A stretch of 64,000 nt of DNA from Planomicrobium soli (GTDB taxonomy: Bacteria > Bacillota > Bacilli > Bacillales_A > Planococcaceae), in contig NZ_PYAT01000010.1 of assembly GCF_003014655.1 (NCBI RefSeq), forward strand, positions 1 to 64,000, given 5' to 3'. The notes below the pieces were generated by a model. That model made no database searches. It worked only from the letters and a program-made list of their open reading frames with translations, and was not told the DNA's origin. Shown here one piece after another: positions 1 through 8,638 of this stretch. The translations under genes and the position numbers were made by a program. Each line of letters starts with the position of its first letter. Position 1 is the first letter of the stretch.

Positions 1-127
1 CGACCGCTTGCGCGGCCATCGCAGAAATTTGTTTCGGCGTTCGGAACGCCTCAACAATGTTTGTTGACGTTTTGCTGTTCAGTTTTCAAGGTTCATGTTT
101 GGCGTTGTCTTTCGCGACAACTTTTTT
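1..127 (-). other. Leader of a ribosomal RNA operon that continues leftward out of the window
   Basis: On the minus strand, downstream of two strong tandem promoters, the sequence runs through CTTGAAAACTGAACAGC and a perfect inverted repeat GGCGTTC-c-GAACGCC (about 37-51). The 'TTGAAAACTGAAC' segment is typical of 16S leaders and spacers in Bacillales rrn operons. No 16S sequence is reached inside the window, so this is inferred from the leader and promoters only. Confidence 0.65.
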
Positions 128-156
128 AATATACCTTATTCGCAACGTGATGTCAA
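128..156 (-). promoter_or_regulatory. rRNA-type promoter P2
   Basis: Minus strand: -35 TTGACA (151-156), 17-base spacer, -10 TATATT (128-133). This is a near-consensus sigma-A promoter directly upstream of the rrn-like leader. Together with the second promoter 84 bases upstream it gives the tandem arrangement usual for Bacillales rrn operons. Confidence 0.8.
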
Positions 157-211
157 CACCGAATTTTAATTTCGATATGAAAATCATTTCGCTTGTTTGG
201 CAACATTAATA

Positions 212-240
212 TTTATACCTTATATTAAACTCGGCGTCAA
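212..240 (-). promoter_or_regulatory. rRNA-type promoter P1 (upstream member of the tandem pair)
   Basis: Minus strand: -35 TTGACG (235-240), 17-base spacer, -10 TATAAA (212-217). It has the same spacing and orientation as P2. The AT-rich stretch upstream (241-311) holds no gene and could act as an UP element. Confidence 0.7.
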
Positions 241-311
241 TACTATTTCGAAATATTTTTCCCGAGTCGTTTTAAGGACATTTATAACTATAAACCGCTG
301 AAGAAAATAAA

Positions 312-1214
312 TCAACCCCTTTTTTTAAAAATAAACGTTTTAATTTTACTGTAATCAGTTATAAAGAATAAGATTCCACTGATCACTATAGTTCCACCTA
401 TAATTTGACTAGGGCTTAATAGTTCTCCAAGGATAAAAAAAGCTAATATAGCAGCGCCTACAGGTTCAAAAAGGATTGCAATAGATATGACATTCGTACT
501 TACCCACTTTAAAGACCAATTGAATAATGTGTGCCCTAATAGGTTTGGGATGATTGCCAAAAGCAAAAACCACATCCATTCTGAAGCTGGATAAGGGCCA
601 AACGACTCTCCTTTTGCAATGATATAGAAAAATAACGTTATAGTGCTTACACTATAGACAATAAACGTGTAAGTAATTAAAGATAATCTTTTACGAACGT
701 CTTGTCCGAATAGTAGATAAACTGTTATCAAAGCGCAAGCAATTAAAGCCAGCAAATCTCCAAATAAAGCATTTCCGCTTATTTTAAAATCTCCATAGCC
801 AATTAGAATACTTCCAAAAATCGTAACGCCACCTGCAATTAATGTCTTAATAGATATACGTTCTTTAAAAAAGAAATATGTACCGGCGAACGCGAATAGA
901 GGTTGTAAGGTTACAAGAACCGTAGAACTTGCTACTGAAGTATAATTTAAAGATTCGAACCATAAGATGAAGTGAAAAGCCAAAAAAATTCCGGCTATCG
1001 CTGTAAAGTACCAATCTCTTTTGCTTAACTTTTTGATTTCATGGGTATATCTCCATAAGAAGAGCGGACTCATTATTACAATTGAGAATAACATTCGATA
1101 GAACGCGGTGACTCCTGAATCGGCTGATGTCATTTTCACGAAAATAGCAGATAACGCTACTGAAAACACTCCGATAATGATCGGGATGTAGGGATGTATT
1201 GCTGGTTTTTCCAT
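312..1214 (-). CDS. DMT superfamily (EamA) transporter
   Basis: A 300-residue integral membrane protein with about ten hydrophobic segments in two halves, the usual size and layout of EamA-type drug/metabolite transporters. Members of this family export amino acids, metabolites or toxic compounds; the substrate cannot be told from sequence. ATG start with AGAGGTG upstream. The gene ends about 70 bases before the rrn promoters, with no clear terminator hairpin between them. It is divergent from the mgtC-like gene. Confidence 0.85.
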   Translation of the reverse strand: MEKPAIHPYIPIIIGVFSVALSAIFVKMTSADSGVTAFYRMLFSIVIMSPLFLWRYTHEIKKLSKRDWYFTAIAGIFLAFHFILWFESLNYTSVASSTVLVTLQPLFAFAGTYFFFKERISIKTLIAGGVTIFGSILIGYGDFKISGNALFGDLLALIACALITVYLLFGQDVRKRLSLITYTFIVYSVSTITLFFYIIAKGESFGPYPASEWMWFLLLAIIPNLLGHTLFNWSLKWVSTNVISIAILFEPVGAAILAFFILGELLSPSQIIGGTIVISGILFFITDYSKIKTFIFKKRG

Positions 1215-1316
1215 TAGTGCACCTCTTGCTTTCTCTCTAATTCTTTTCTATGTACTCTCAATAGTTTGACAGGTCCTATTTTCTTTATCAACCTTTTCAT
1301 GATTGGAGGTTTACAA

Positions 1317-2048
1317 ATGGACTTCTTCACCGCACTCCAAATTTCTTCTTTAGAAACCTTTTTGAAATTGGTTATAGCAGCAGTTTTGAGTTTGGTGATA
1401 GGCCTTGAAAGAGAGTTGAAGCGAAAGCCAGTCGGATTGAAGACGAGTATTGTCATTTCAACATTTAGTTGCCTCCTTACAATTATCTCAATTGAATCGG
1501 CGTATATCGCAAGAGGCAGCTCGTATGAAAATGTGAATATTACGATGGATCCGCTTCGCCTTGCTGCTCAAATTGTTTCAGGCATTGGTTTTCTCGGCGC
1601 CGGGGTAATCTTGAAGAGAGGAAACGACTCTATCTCCGGGCTTACAACTGCTGCAATGATTTGGGGTGCTGGAGGCATTGGCATCGCTGTTGCAGCCGGT
1701 TTTTATATAGAAGCGGCTGTTTCAGTATTAATCATCTTAATTGGCATTGAAGTTCTTACCCCACTTCTCTTCAAGTTTGGTCCTAAACGGCTTCGCATGA
1801 ATGAAGTCAACTTGAAGATTACGATTTCCAATCAAGCATCGATTCATAAGCTAATGGAAGAGTTAAAATCAGGCGGAGTAGTTGTAGAAGCTTTATCAAT
1901 CTCCTATGCTACTGAAGAAAGCAAAAGAGATTGCCATGAAGTTTCTATTCGCGCTTTCTATTTTCCGGACAAAGAAACTATTGACATGTATCAAGAAATC
2001 TCTGGGATTGAAAACGTCGAACGAGTTGAAATTGAACTAGTACATTAA
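1317..2048 (+). CDS. MgtC/SapB family protein
   Basis: A 243-residue inner-membrane protein. The N-terminal half shows the MgtC signatures VIGLERE, SGIGFLGAGVILK and GLTTAAMIWGAGGIG among four or five membrane segments. The last 80 or so residues form a soluble domain like the ACT-type C-terminus of MgtC proteins. The family is linked to growth at low Mg2+ and control of membrane energetics, not Mg2+ transport as such. The start was set at the ATG behind GGAGGT (1305-1310); an in-frame TTG at 1266 has no ribosome binding site. It lies 16 bases upstream of the CDF gene and is probably cotranscribed with it. Confidence 0.85.
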   Translation: MDFFTALQISSLETFLKLVIAAVLSLVIGLERELKRKPVGLKTSIVISTFSCLLTIISIESAYIARGSSYENVNITMDPLRLAAQIVSGIGFLGAGVILKRGNDSISGLTTAAMIWGAGGIGIAVAAGFYIEAAVSVLIILIGIEVLTPLLFKFGPKRLRMNEVNLKITISNQASIHKLMEELKSGGVVVEALSISYATEESKRDCHEVSIRAFYFPDKETIDMYQEISGIENVERVEIELVH

Positions 2049-2064
2049 CGAAGGAGGAAAACAA

Positions 2065-3060
2065 ATGGCGGAATTTTTCACATTACTTAAAGGCGGGAAT
2101 AAACCATCGCTTTATGCAGCCTTAACAAACACGTTTATCGCAATTATGAAGGGCGTCGCATTTTTCTTTACAGGGAACGTAGCAATGTTTGCAGAAACGA
2201 TGCATTCTATTGGAGATGCCGCCAATCAATTTTTCGTCTTCATCGGTTCCGCTTTATCAAAGAAAGCACCGACCTCAAGATTCCCGAATGGTTTTGGCCG
2301 CTTATTAAACATTGTTCTTTTAGGCGCAGTTCTTATTGTTGGAATCATGGCTTACGAGACTATTATTGAAGGTTGGCACCAAATGACTCACCCTATTGAA
2401 GCAGAAGGTTTTATCATTAGTGTAATCGTGTTAATAATTGCAATTATTTTAGAGACATTCGTGTTATACAAAGCCGGCAAGGAAATTCTTCATGAAGCTG
2501 GCGTTAAAGGCGGTGCTCTTGCTCCGTTAACTACAAGTTTTGCTCATATGGATCGTGCAAAACCAGCCACTAAACTTGTCTTCATGGAAGATCTGGTAGC
2601 AACAGCAGGCGGCGTGCTCGCTCTTGTTGCTGTGTTGATCGCCCACTACACCGGCTTCCTGGCAATTGAAGGCGCTGCTTCTATCGCCATTGGCCTTATG
2701 ATGTTTTACGTTGTAACGCGCGTCTTTTTGGAAAATGCACGCGGTGCTATCGGTGAAACAGATGAACAAATGGTCAACCATATCGCTCACTTGCTCAGTG
2801 ATCATGCAGATGTCAGAGACATCCAAAAGCTTGAAGTAATTAAAGAAGGAGAATTTCTTCATGTCGAAACAAAAGTTGAGATTGATCCAACTTTAACTGT
2901 TGTAGAAGCGGATAAGCTTCAAGATCTTTTGGCAGCTCTCATTTTAAGCCAGCCGAGTGTGAACGATGTACTTGTTTCCTTCGATGCTGATGATGGTCAA
3001 ACGCATTGGAAACATTTAAGCACACGGCCAGACTCCCTCCCTCCTTTGAAAACAAATTAA
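2065..3060 (+). CDS. Cation diffusion facilitator (CDF) family transporter
   Basis: A 331-residue protein that would export divalent metal (Zn, Mn, Co or Fe) in exchange for H+. Six membrane segments are visible. Segment 2 has the metal-site motif HSIGDAANQ (HxxxD), and the segment 5 region reads EDLVATAGG, as in the SLC30A9-like branch of the family. A cytoplasmic C-terminal domain from about residue 230 has the usual CDF alpha-beta form. ATG follows AAGGAGG. It probably forms a two-gene transcript with the MgtC-like gene, ending at the hairpin at 3063-3098. The metal cannot be assigned. Confidence 0.85.
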   Translation: MAEFFTLLKGGNKPSLYAALTNTFIAIMKGVAFFFTGNVAMFAETMHSIGDAANQFFVFIGSALSKKAPTSRFPNGFGRLLNIVLLGAVLIVGIMAYETIIEGWHQMTHPIEAEGFIISVIVLIIAIILETFVLYKAGKEILHEAGVKGGALAPLTTSFAHMDRAKPATKLVFMEDLVATAGGVLALVAVLIAHYTGFLAIEGAASIAIGLMMFYVVTRVFLENARGAIGETDEQMVNHIAHLLSDHADVRDIQKLEVIKEGEFLHVETKVEIDPTLTVVEADKLQDLLAALILSQPSVNDVLVSFDADDGQTHWKHLSTRPDSLPPLKTN

Positions 3061-3062
3061 AA

Positions 3063-3098
3063 AAAAACGGATTGAGCAATTATGCTCAATCCGTTTTT
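3063..3098. terminator. Bidirectional intrinsic terminator
   Basis: Perfect 16-base stem (AAAAACGGATTGAGCA with its complement) and a 4-base loop, with T-runs on both strands, between the converging CDF and alcohol dehydrogenase genes. Confidence 0.9.
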
Positions 3099-3101
3099 CA
3101 T

Positions 3102-4265
3102 TTATAGAGACGCTTGCAAAATCGCTTTTACATCTTCATCTTTTAATTTGTTGAAATTACCGAATTCCCCGTAAATCATGGCTTTTTCAACCATCAAATC
3201 GATCTTTGCGTCGTCGATGTCATAATAGTCTAGACGTGTTGGAGCTCCAAGGGATGTCCAGAAAGCCGACAAACGATCAATTCCTTCGTATGCCACTTCT
3301 TCTTCCGTTTTCCCTTCTGGATCAACATCAAAGACTCGGATTGCCATTTGAGCAAAGCGCGCAGGTCTTACCTTCACATTGTGGCGCATCCACTGCGGGA
3401 ATAATATTGCCAAGCCGCCAGCATGAGGAATATCATAGACCGCAGAAACTGCGTGTTCTATATTATGAGTAGCCCAATCTCCTCTGTAACCCATCTGCAG
3501 GAAGTTGTTCAATCCCATTGTACCTGCAAATAAAATAGTTTCCCGATGTTCGTAGCTCTGAAGGTCTTCTACTAATTTAGGTGCAGTTTCTATAACAGCT
3601 CTCAACACACCTTCACACATGCGATCTTGAACTGGTGTATTAGTCGCATCGTGGAAATATTGCTCAAAGATATGTGACATCATATCCACAATGCCATACA
3701 CTGTATGATTTTTTGGAACAGATAACGTATAAGTAGGATCTAAAATAGAAAACTTCGGGAATGAAAACGGGCTTCCCCAGCCGTATTTTTCTTGCGTTTC
3801 TTCATTAGTAATTACAGATCCGGCGTTCATTTCCGAACCAGTTGCTGCCAGCGTTAACACTGTGCCAAATGGTAAGGCATCTAGAGGCTGTGCTTTGCGT
3901 GAAACAAAATCCCATGAGTCGCCTTCATATTTTGCGCCACAAGCGATCAGTTTGGCACAATCGATCACTGAGCCGCCACCTACCGCCAAAAGCATGTCAA
4001 TGCCTTCATTCTTGCAGATTTCAATGCCTCTTCGTGCAGTTGAAATTCGCGGATTAGGTTCTACGCCAGCGAGTTCAAAAACTTCGAGCCCTGTCTCTTT
4101 AAGGGTGGCCATTACTTCATCGTATAGACCGTTCTTTTTAATGCTTCCTCCACCGTAAACGACAAGGACTTTCTTTCCGTATTGCGGAAGTTCTTCTTTC
4201 ACTGCTTGCAATTGCCCTTTTCCGAAAATCAGCTTTACTGGATTGTAAAAAGAAAATGCATTCAT
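3102..4265 (-). CDS. yugJ: Iron-containing alcohol dehydrogenase (YugJ/BdhA-like)
   Basis: A 387-residue group III alcohol dehydrogenase, NAD(P)H-dependent, close to the butanol dehydrogenase type (YugJ/YugK in B. subtilis). Visible are the nucleotide-binding region [13 protein letters not shown] near residue 98, the TGSEMN motif, and metal-ligand histidines in [12 protein letters not shown] and in HNIEHAV...DIPHAGGLA. Length is normal. ATG follows AGGAGG. In B. subtilis yugJ and yugI are also neighbours, which supports the assignment; here the roc genes lie between them. The physiological substrate is unknown. Confidence 0.9.
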   Translation of the reverse strand: MNAFSFYNPVKLIFGKGQLQAVKEELPQYGKKVLVVYGGGSIKKNGLYDEVMATLKETGLEVFELAGVEPNPRISTARRGIEICKNEGIDMLLAVGGGSVIDCAKLIACGAKYEGDSWDFVSRKAQPLDALPFGTVLTLAATGSEMNAGSVITNEETQEKYGWGSPFSFPKFSILDPTYTLSVPKNHTVYGIVDMMSHIFEQYFHDATNTPVQDRMCEGVLRAVIETAPKLVEDLQSYEHRETILFAGTMGLNNFLQMGYRGDWATHNIEHAVSAVYDIPHAGGLAILFPQWMRHNVKVRPARFAQMAIRVFDVDPEGKTEEEVAYEGIDRLSAFWTSLGAPTRLDYYDIDDAKIDLMVEKAMIYGEFGNFNKLKDEDVKAILQASL

Positions 4266-4332
4266 GTTTTCATCCTCCTATTCGTTTTATATTATGGAGT
4301 TTTATCCATATAAATGCAAAAATTTCGGACGA

Positions 4333-4366
4333 AAAAAACCGCCTGGAAATTTTCCAGACGGTTTTT
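4333..4366 (-). terminator. Intrinsic terminator of the glutamate dehydrogenase gene
   Basis: Hairpin ACCGCCTGGAA / TTCCAGACGGT (one G-T type mismatch) followed on the minus strand by seven T. It starts 7 bases after the gudB stop codon. Confidence 0.85.
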
Positions 4367-4372
4367 GATATG

Positions 4373-5617
4373 TCATACCCAGCCACGGAAGCGTGAAGCT
4401 TCAGCTGTACGACGGGCGCCGACCATATAAGCAGCCAAACGCATATCGATATTGCGAGTCGTTGCAACGTTATAAACGTTTTCAAACGCATCGACTAATT
4501 TCTTTGTAAGCTTTTCATCCACTTCTTCTGGTGTCCAGTAATACCCTTGGTTGTTTTGAACCCACTCAAAGTATGAGACAGTAACTCCACCTGCACTTGC
4601 CAATACATCCGGCACCAATAAAATGCCTCTTTCAGTTAAAATCTTTGTCGCCTCAGAAGTTGTCGGCCCGTTCGCAGCTTCTACTACAATAGAAGCTTTG
4701 ATGTCAGACGCATTTTCTGCTGTGATTTGATTAGAAATAGCCGCAGGTACAAGAATGTCGCAATCCAATTCAAGCAGTTCTTTGTTGGTGATCTTTTCAT
4801 CAAACAAAGTTGTCACTGTCCCAAAACTGTCGCGCCGGTCCAGCAAATATTCGATATCCAAACCGTTTGGATCATGAAGTGCGCCGTAAGCATCCGAAAT
4901 ACCAACAATTTTCGCGCCAGCATCGTATAAAATCTTGGCAAGGAAACTTCCGGCATTGCCGAATCCTTGAATGACTACACGAGCATCTTTAATGTCAAGG
5001 CCGCGTTTTTTCGCTGCTTCATAAATGCAAATGGTAACCCCTTGAGCCGTCGCTTTATCGCGCCCCTGAGAGCCGCCGAGGACGATCGGTTTCCCAGTGA
5101 TAAAACCAGGTGAGTTGAATTCATCAATTTTGCTGTACTCATCAAACATCCAAGCCATAATTTGAGAGTTGGTGAAAACGTCTGGAGCTGGAATATCTTT
5201 GTTAGGTCCAACGATTTGGCTGATGGCCCGTACATATCCACGGCTCAACTGTTCAATTTCACGCATAGACATTTCACGCGGATCGCAAATAATTCCGCCT
5301 TTTGCCCCACCATACGGAAGTTCAACAATACCGCATTTTAAAGTCATCCACATAGATAGAGCCATAACTTCCTCCCGGTTAACTTCCGGATGGAAACGAA
5401 TGCCCCCTTTTGTTGGTCCAACTGCATCATTATGCTGTGCTCGGAAACCAGTGAACACTTTAGTTTTGCCATCATCCATTTTAACTGGGATGCGGACTTC
5501 CAAAATGCGCATTGGTTCTTTTAAAAGTTCGTATACCGATTCTTCGTATCCGAGTTTGTCCAATGCAGTTTTAATAACGTTCTGCGTTGACGTCAACAAG
5601 TTCAAGTTTTCAGCCAT
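4373..5617 (-). CDS. gudB: NAD-specific glutamate dehydrogenase (GudB/RocG type)
   Basis: A 414-residue enzyme that oxidises glutamate to 2-oxoglutarate and ammonium in the cytoplasm. The substrate-site motifs KGGIRFHPEV and the catalytic-lysine motif PYGGAKGGI lie in the first third; the Rossmann glycine motif GFGNAG is near residue 225. No internal duplication of the kind that inactivates laboratory B. subtilis gudB is seen. The start was taken at ATG 5617 with AGAGGCG upstream; an upstream in-frame extension of 14 residues looks non-coding. It lies 80 bases downstream of rocD with no terminator hairpin between, so it may be the end of a rocD-gudB transcript. Confidence 0.92.
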   Translation of the reverse strand: MAENLNLLTSTQNVIKTALDKLGYEESVYELLKEPMRILEVRIPVKMDDGKTKVFTGFRAQHNDAVGPTKGGIRFHPEVNREEVMALSMWMTLKCGIVELPYGGAKGGIICDPREMSMREIEQLSRGYVRAISQIVGPNKDIPAPDVFTNSQIMAWMFDEYSKIDEFNSPGFITGKPIVLGGSQGRDKATAQGVTICIYEAAKKRGLDIKDARVVIQGFGNAGSFLAKILYDAGAKIVGISDAYGALHDPNGLDIEYLLDRRDSFGTVTTLFDEKITNKELLELDCDILVPAAISNQITAENASDIKASIVVEAANGPTTSEATKILTERGILLVPDVLASAGGVTVSYFEWVQNNQGYYWTPEEVDEKLTKKLVDAFENVYNVATTRNIDMRLAAYMVGARRTAEASRFRGWV

Positions 5618-5698
5618 TATATTATTTCGCCTCTTTGTAATATAGTAATTGCCGCGCACCTAGTGTAACATAATTCTGCCCTCAAATGGGATGCAGTT

Positions 5699-6892
5699 TT
5701 AATTTGAGAAGACTTTTTGAATGCGTTCGATCGCCCAATCCAATTCCTCTTTTTTGATGATTAACGGAGGAGCAAAGCGAATAACCGTATCGTGGGTTTC
5801 TTTGCATAAAAGGCCCAGTTCTTTCAATTGTTCGCAGTATGGTCTTGCAGCTTCAGTCAATTCCATGCCGATGAACAAACCGCGTCCGCGTACTTCTTTA
5901 ATAGAAGGATGATCGATTTTACGCAGTTGTTCCATGAAATACTCGCCTAGTTCCAGAGAACGATCTGCCAGTTTTTCGTCTTGCAGCACTTCCAAAGAAG
6001 CAATGGAAACTGCACAAGCAAGAGGATTTCCACCGAATGTCGAACCGTGGGACCCAGGATTGAAGACGCCAAGAACTTCGTGGTCAGCTACTACGCAAGA
6101 AATCGGGAATACGCCGCCGCCAAGTGCTTTTCCTAAAATGTACATGTCCGGGTTTACATCTTCCCATTCGCATGCGAACATTTTTCCTGTACGTGCTAGA
6201 CCCGCTTGAATTTCATCTGCAATAAACAAGACATTGTTCTCACGGCAAAGCTCTCTTGCAGCTTTAAGGAATCCTGCCGGCGGAATGATAATTCCTGCCT
6301 CTCCTTGGATCGGTTCCACTAAAAATGCAGCGGTATTTGGCGTAATGGCGTTTCTTAGTGCTTCAATATCGCCAAACGGAATAAGATTGATGCCAGGCAG
6401 CATTGGACCAAAGCCTCTGCGGTAATCTGGATCAGACGATAACGAAACCGCTGTCATTGTACGGCCGTGAAAATTATTTTCACAAGCAATAATTTCAGCT
6501 TTGTTTTCTTCAACGCCTTTTACATTATAAGCCCAACGGCGAGCTGCTTTAAAAGCTGTTTCGACCGCTTCAGCTCCAGTGTTCATAGGAAGAGCCATTT
6601 CTTTTCCGGAAATTTTACAAACCATTTCATACCAAGGTGCTAGCTTGTCATTATGAAACGCACGTGATGTTAACGTTACGCGGTCAGCTTGATCTTTAAG
6701 AGCTTGAATAATTTTTGGGTGGCGATGCCCTTGGTTAACAGCTGAATATGCAGAGAGCATGTCCATAAATTTATTGCCTTCAGGATCTGTTACCCATGCG
6801 CCTTCCGCTTCTGAAATTACGATTGGAAGTGGATGGTAGTTAGGTGCACCATATTTTTCAGTTTGCTCGATAATCTGTTGCGTGTTTGTCAT
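5699..6892 (-). CDS. rocD: Ornithine aminotransferase
   Basis: A 397-residue class III PLP aminotransferase converting ornithine plus 2-oxoglutarate to glutamate semialdehyde and glutamate. The PLP-lysine motif ILGKALGGG (about residue 252) and the upstream [14 protein letters not shown] are present; [15 protein letters not shown] follows as in RocD. Length is normal. ATG follows AAGGAGG. Semialdehyde made here cyclises to pyrroline-5-carboxylate, the substrate of the neighbouring RocA. Oddly, a strong terminator sits just in front of its ribosome binding site. Confidence 0.93.
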   Translation of the reverse strand: MTNTQQIIEQTEKYGAPNYHPLPIVISEAEGAWVTDPEGNKFMDMLSAYSAVNQGHRHPKIIQALKDQADRVTLTSRAFHNDKLAPWYEMVCKISGKEMALPMNTGAEAVETAFKAARRWAYNVKGVEENKAEIIACENNFHGRTMTAVSLSSDPDYRRGFGPMLPGINLIPFGDIEALRNAITPNTAAFLVEPIQGEAGIIIPPAGFLKAARELCRENNVLFIADEIQAGLARTGKMFACEWEDVNPDMYILGKALGGGVFPISCVVADHEVLGVFNPGSHGSTFGGNPLACAVSIASLEVLQDEKLADRSLELGEYFMEQLRKIDHPSIKEVRGRGLFIGMELTEAARPYCEQLKELGLLCKETHDTVIRFAPPLIIKKEELDWAIERIQKVFSN

Positions 6893-6916
6893 TAAATTTC
6901 CTCCTTTTTTTAAAAA

Positions 6917-6943
6917 AAAGGCAGACTTTTGGTCTGCCTTTTT
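6917..6943 (-). terminator. Intrinsic terminator between rocA and rocD
   Basis: Minus strand stem AAGGCAGAC / GTCTGCCTT with a 4-5 base loop and eight T directly after it, then the rocD ribosome binding site within a few bases. Confidence 0.85.
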
Positions 6944-6954
6944 ATTTGATAAAA

Positions 6955-8499
6955 TTATAACATTTCTGAAGTGGTTTTTGCTTGCATATGAAGAGCCAAG
7001 TAGTCAGGACCGCCCGCTTTTGAATCTGTTCCAGACATGTTGAATCCGCCAAACGGTTGGTATCCGACGATTGCGCCTGTACATCCGCGGTTAAAGTAAA
7101 GGTTGCCGACATGGAATTCTTCACGTGCTTGCTCGATGTGATCGCGGTTATTGGTAATGACCGCTCCAGTCAAACCATATTCAGTGTTGTTAGCAATTTC
7201 AATTGCTTCATTAAAATCTTTGGCTTTTGAAATACCGATAACTGGTCCGAAAATTTCTTCTTGCATGATGCGTGATTTTGGATCAAGGTCAGCGATGATT
7301 GTTGGGTTCACGAAGTAACCTGTTGAATCGTCTCCAGTTCCACCAGCAACTAGACGGCCTTCGCCTTTGCCGATTTCAACGTACTCCATAATTTTCTTAT
7401 AAGCATTAGCATCGATTACAGGGCCCATATAGTTGGACTGATCAACCGGGTTGCCGATTGTCAATTCGCCTGTCAATTCGATAACGCGTTCAAGGACTGT
7501 ATCGTATACGTCTTCAACAATAACTGCGCGTGAAGCTGCAGAACATTTTTGTCCGCTGAATCCGAACGCCGATTTCACGATTGATTGAGCTGCAAGTTCA
7601 AGGTCAGCTTCTTTATCGATAACCATTGTATCTTTACCGCCCATTTCAGCGATCAAGCGTTTCATCCAAACTTGTCCTTCGTTCACTTTTGCAGAACGGT
7701 CAGCAATGCGAAGACCTACTGCACGAGAACCAGTGAATGAGATAAAGCGAGTTTTAGGGTGGTCTACAAGATAGTCTCCAACTTCAGCGCCTGGTCCAGG
7801 AATGAAGTTGACAACGCCAGCCGGCATGCCTGCTTGCTCAAGAACTTCGATGAATTTGTAAGCTACAACTGGAGTTGTAGAAGCCGGTTTCAAAAGAACT
7901 GTGTTCCCTGTAACCATTGCTGCCACAGTAGTTCCTGCCATGATAGCAAAAGCAAAGTTCCAAGGAGAAATAACAACGCCTACACCTAATGGAATGTAAT
8001 CGTAGCGGTTGTATTCGCCTGGACGGCTTTCAACTGGCATACCGTCTTTCAAACGAAGCATTTGACGGCCGTAATACTCAAGGAAGTCGATTGCTTCTGC
8101 CGTATCCGCATCCGCTTCATTCCAAGGTTTGCCCGCTTCTTTTGTTAAAAGAGCTGAGAATTCGTGTTTGCGGCGGCGAATGATCGCTGCTGCTTTGAAA
8201 AGAACGTCTGCACGCACTTCAGGTTTTACTTTTTTCCACGTTTTAAATGCTTCAAGAGCGCTTTGCATCGCTTGTTCAGCGATTTCTTTATTTGATTTTG
8301 ATACACGGCCTACGATTTCTTCTTTCTGAGCCGGGTTAAATGAAACGATTTTATCTTCAGTCATAATGCGCTCTCCACCAACGATCAATGGATAGTCTTG
8401 GCCTAAATAACCCTCGACTGTTTTCAGTCCTTCTAAAAAGGCATTACGATTTGCTTCGATTGAAAAATCTGTAAATGGTTCATGTTTGTAGGGAATCAT
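6955..8499 (-). CDS. rocA: 1-pyrroline-5-carboxylate dehydrogenase
   Basis: A 514-residue aldehyde dehydrogenase that oxidises glutamate semialdehyde to glutamate with NAD, the last step of arginine, ornithine and proline breakdown. Catalytic cysteine motif [11 protein letters not shown] and general-base region IAEMGGKD are visible; the opening [13 protein letters not shown] is typical of RocA. The start ATG at 8499 has AAGGAGG at the right distance; an in-frame upstream extension lacks one. The divergent regulator gene and the dyad at 8569-8587 in the shared promoter region suggest local control. Confidence 0.93.
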   Translation of the reverse strand: MIPYKHEPFTDFSIEANRNAFLEGLKTVEGYLGQDYPLIVGGERIMTEDKIVSFNPAQKEEIVGRVSKSNKEIAEQAMQSALEAFKTWKKVKPEVRADVLFKAAAIIRRRKHEFSALLTKEAGKPWNEADADTAEAIDFLEYYGRQMLRLKDGMPVESRPGEYNRYDYIPLGVGVVISPWNFAFAIMAGTTVAAMVTGNTVLLKPASTTPVVAYKFIEVLEQAGMPAGVVNFIPGPGAEVGDYLVDHPKTRFISFTGSRAVGLRIADRSAKVNEGQVWMKRLIAEMGGKDTMVIDKEADLELAAQSIVKSAFGFSGQKCSAASRAVIVEDVYDTVLERVIELTGELTIGNPVDQSNYMGPVIDANAYKKIMEYVEIGKGEGRLVAGGTGDDSTGYFVNPTIIADLDPKSRIMQEEIFGPVIGISKAKDFNEAIEIANNTEYGLTGAVITNNRDHIEQAREEFHVGNLYFNRGCTGAIVGYQPFGGFNMSGTDSKAGGPDYLALHMQAKTTSEML

Positions 8500-8568
8500 G
8501 TGAATCCTCCTTGAATTGAAATAGGCGCAAAAAAAATTTGCACTATTAAACTGTTTCCATCTATAATA

Positions 8569-8587
8569 ATGCAAAAGATCGTTGCAT
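8569..8587. promoter_or_regulatory. Dyad in the rocA-regulator promoter region (possible regulator site)
   Basis: ATGCAA (8569-8574), 7 bases, TTGCAT (8582-8587), a perfect 6-base inverted repeat between two divergent genes. A second, A-rich inverted repeat GCAAA-N5-TTTGC lies at 8527-8541. RocR sites in Bacillus are also palindromic and contain TTTGCA-like arms, so these are candidates; this is inference from position and symmetry. Confidence 0.45.
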
Positions 8588-8638
8588 ATTTCAAGTCTTT
8601 TTATCTAAAAGGTGAAAATAAATTTTGGGGTGACTAAT

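Noticed and set aside
8527-8560. -24/-12 (sigma-54) promoter for rocA
   Set aside because: The only near match (GTGC-AAA-T8-GC) has 11 bases between the dinucleotides in place of 10 and no GG at -24.
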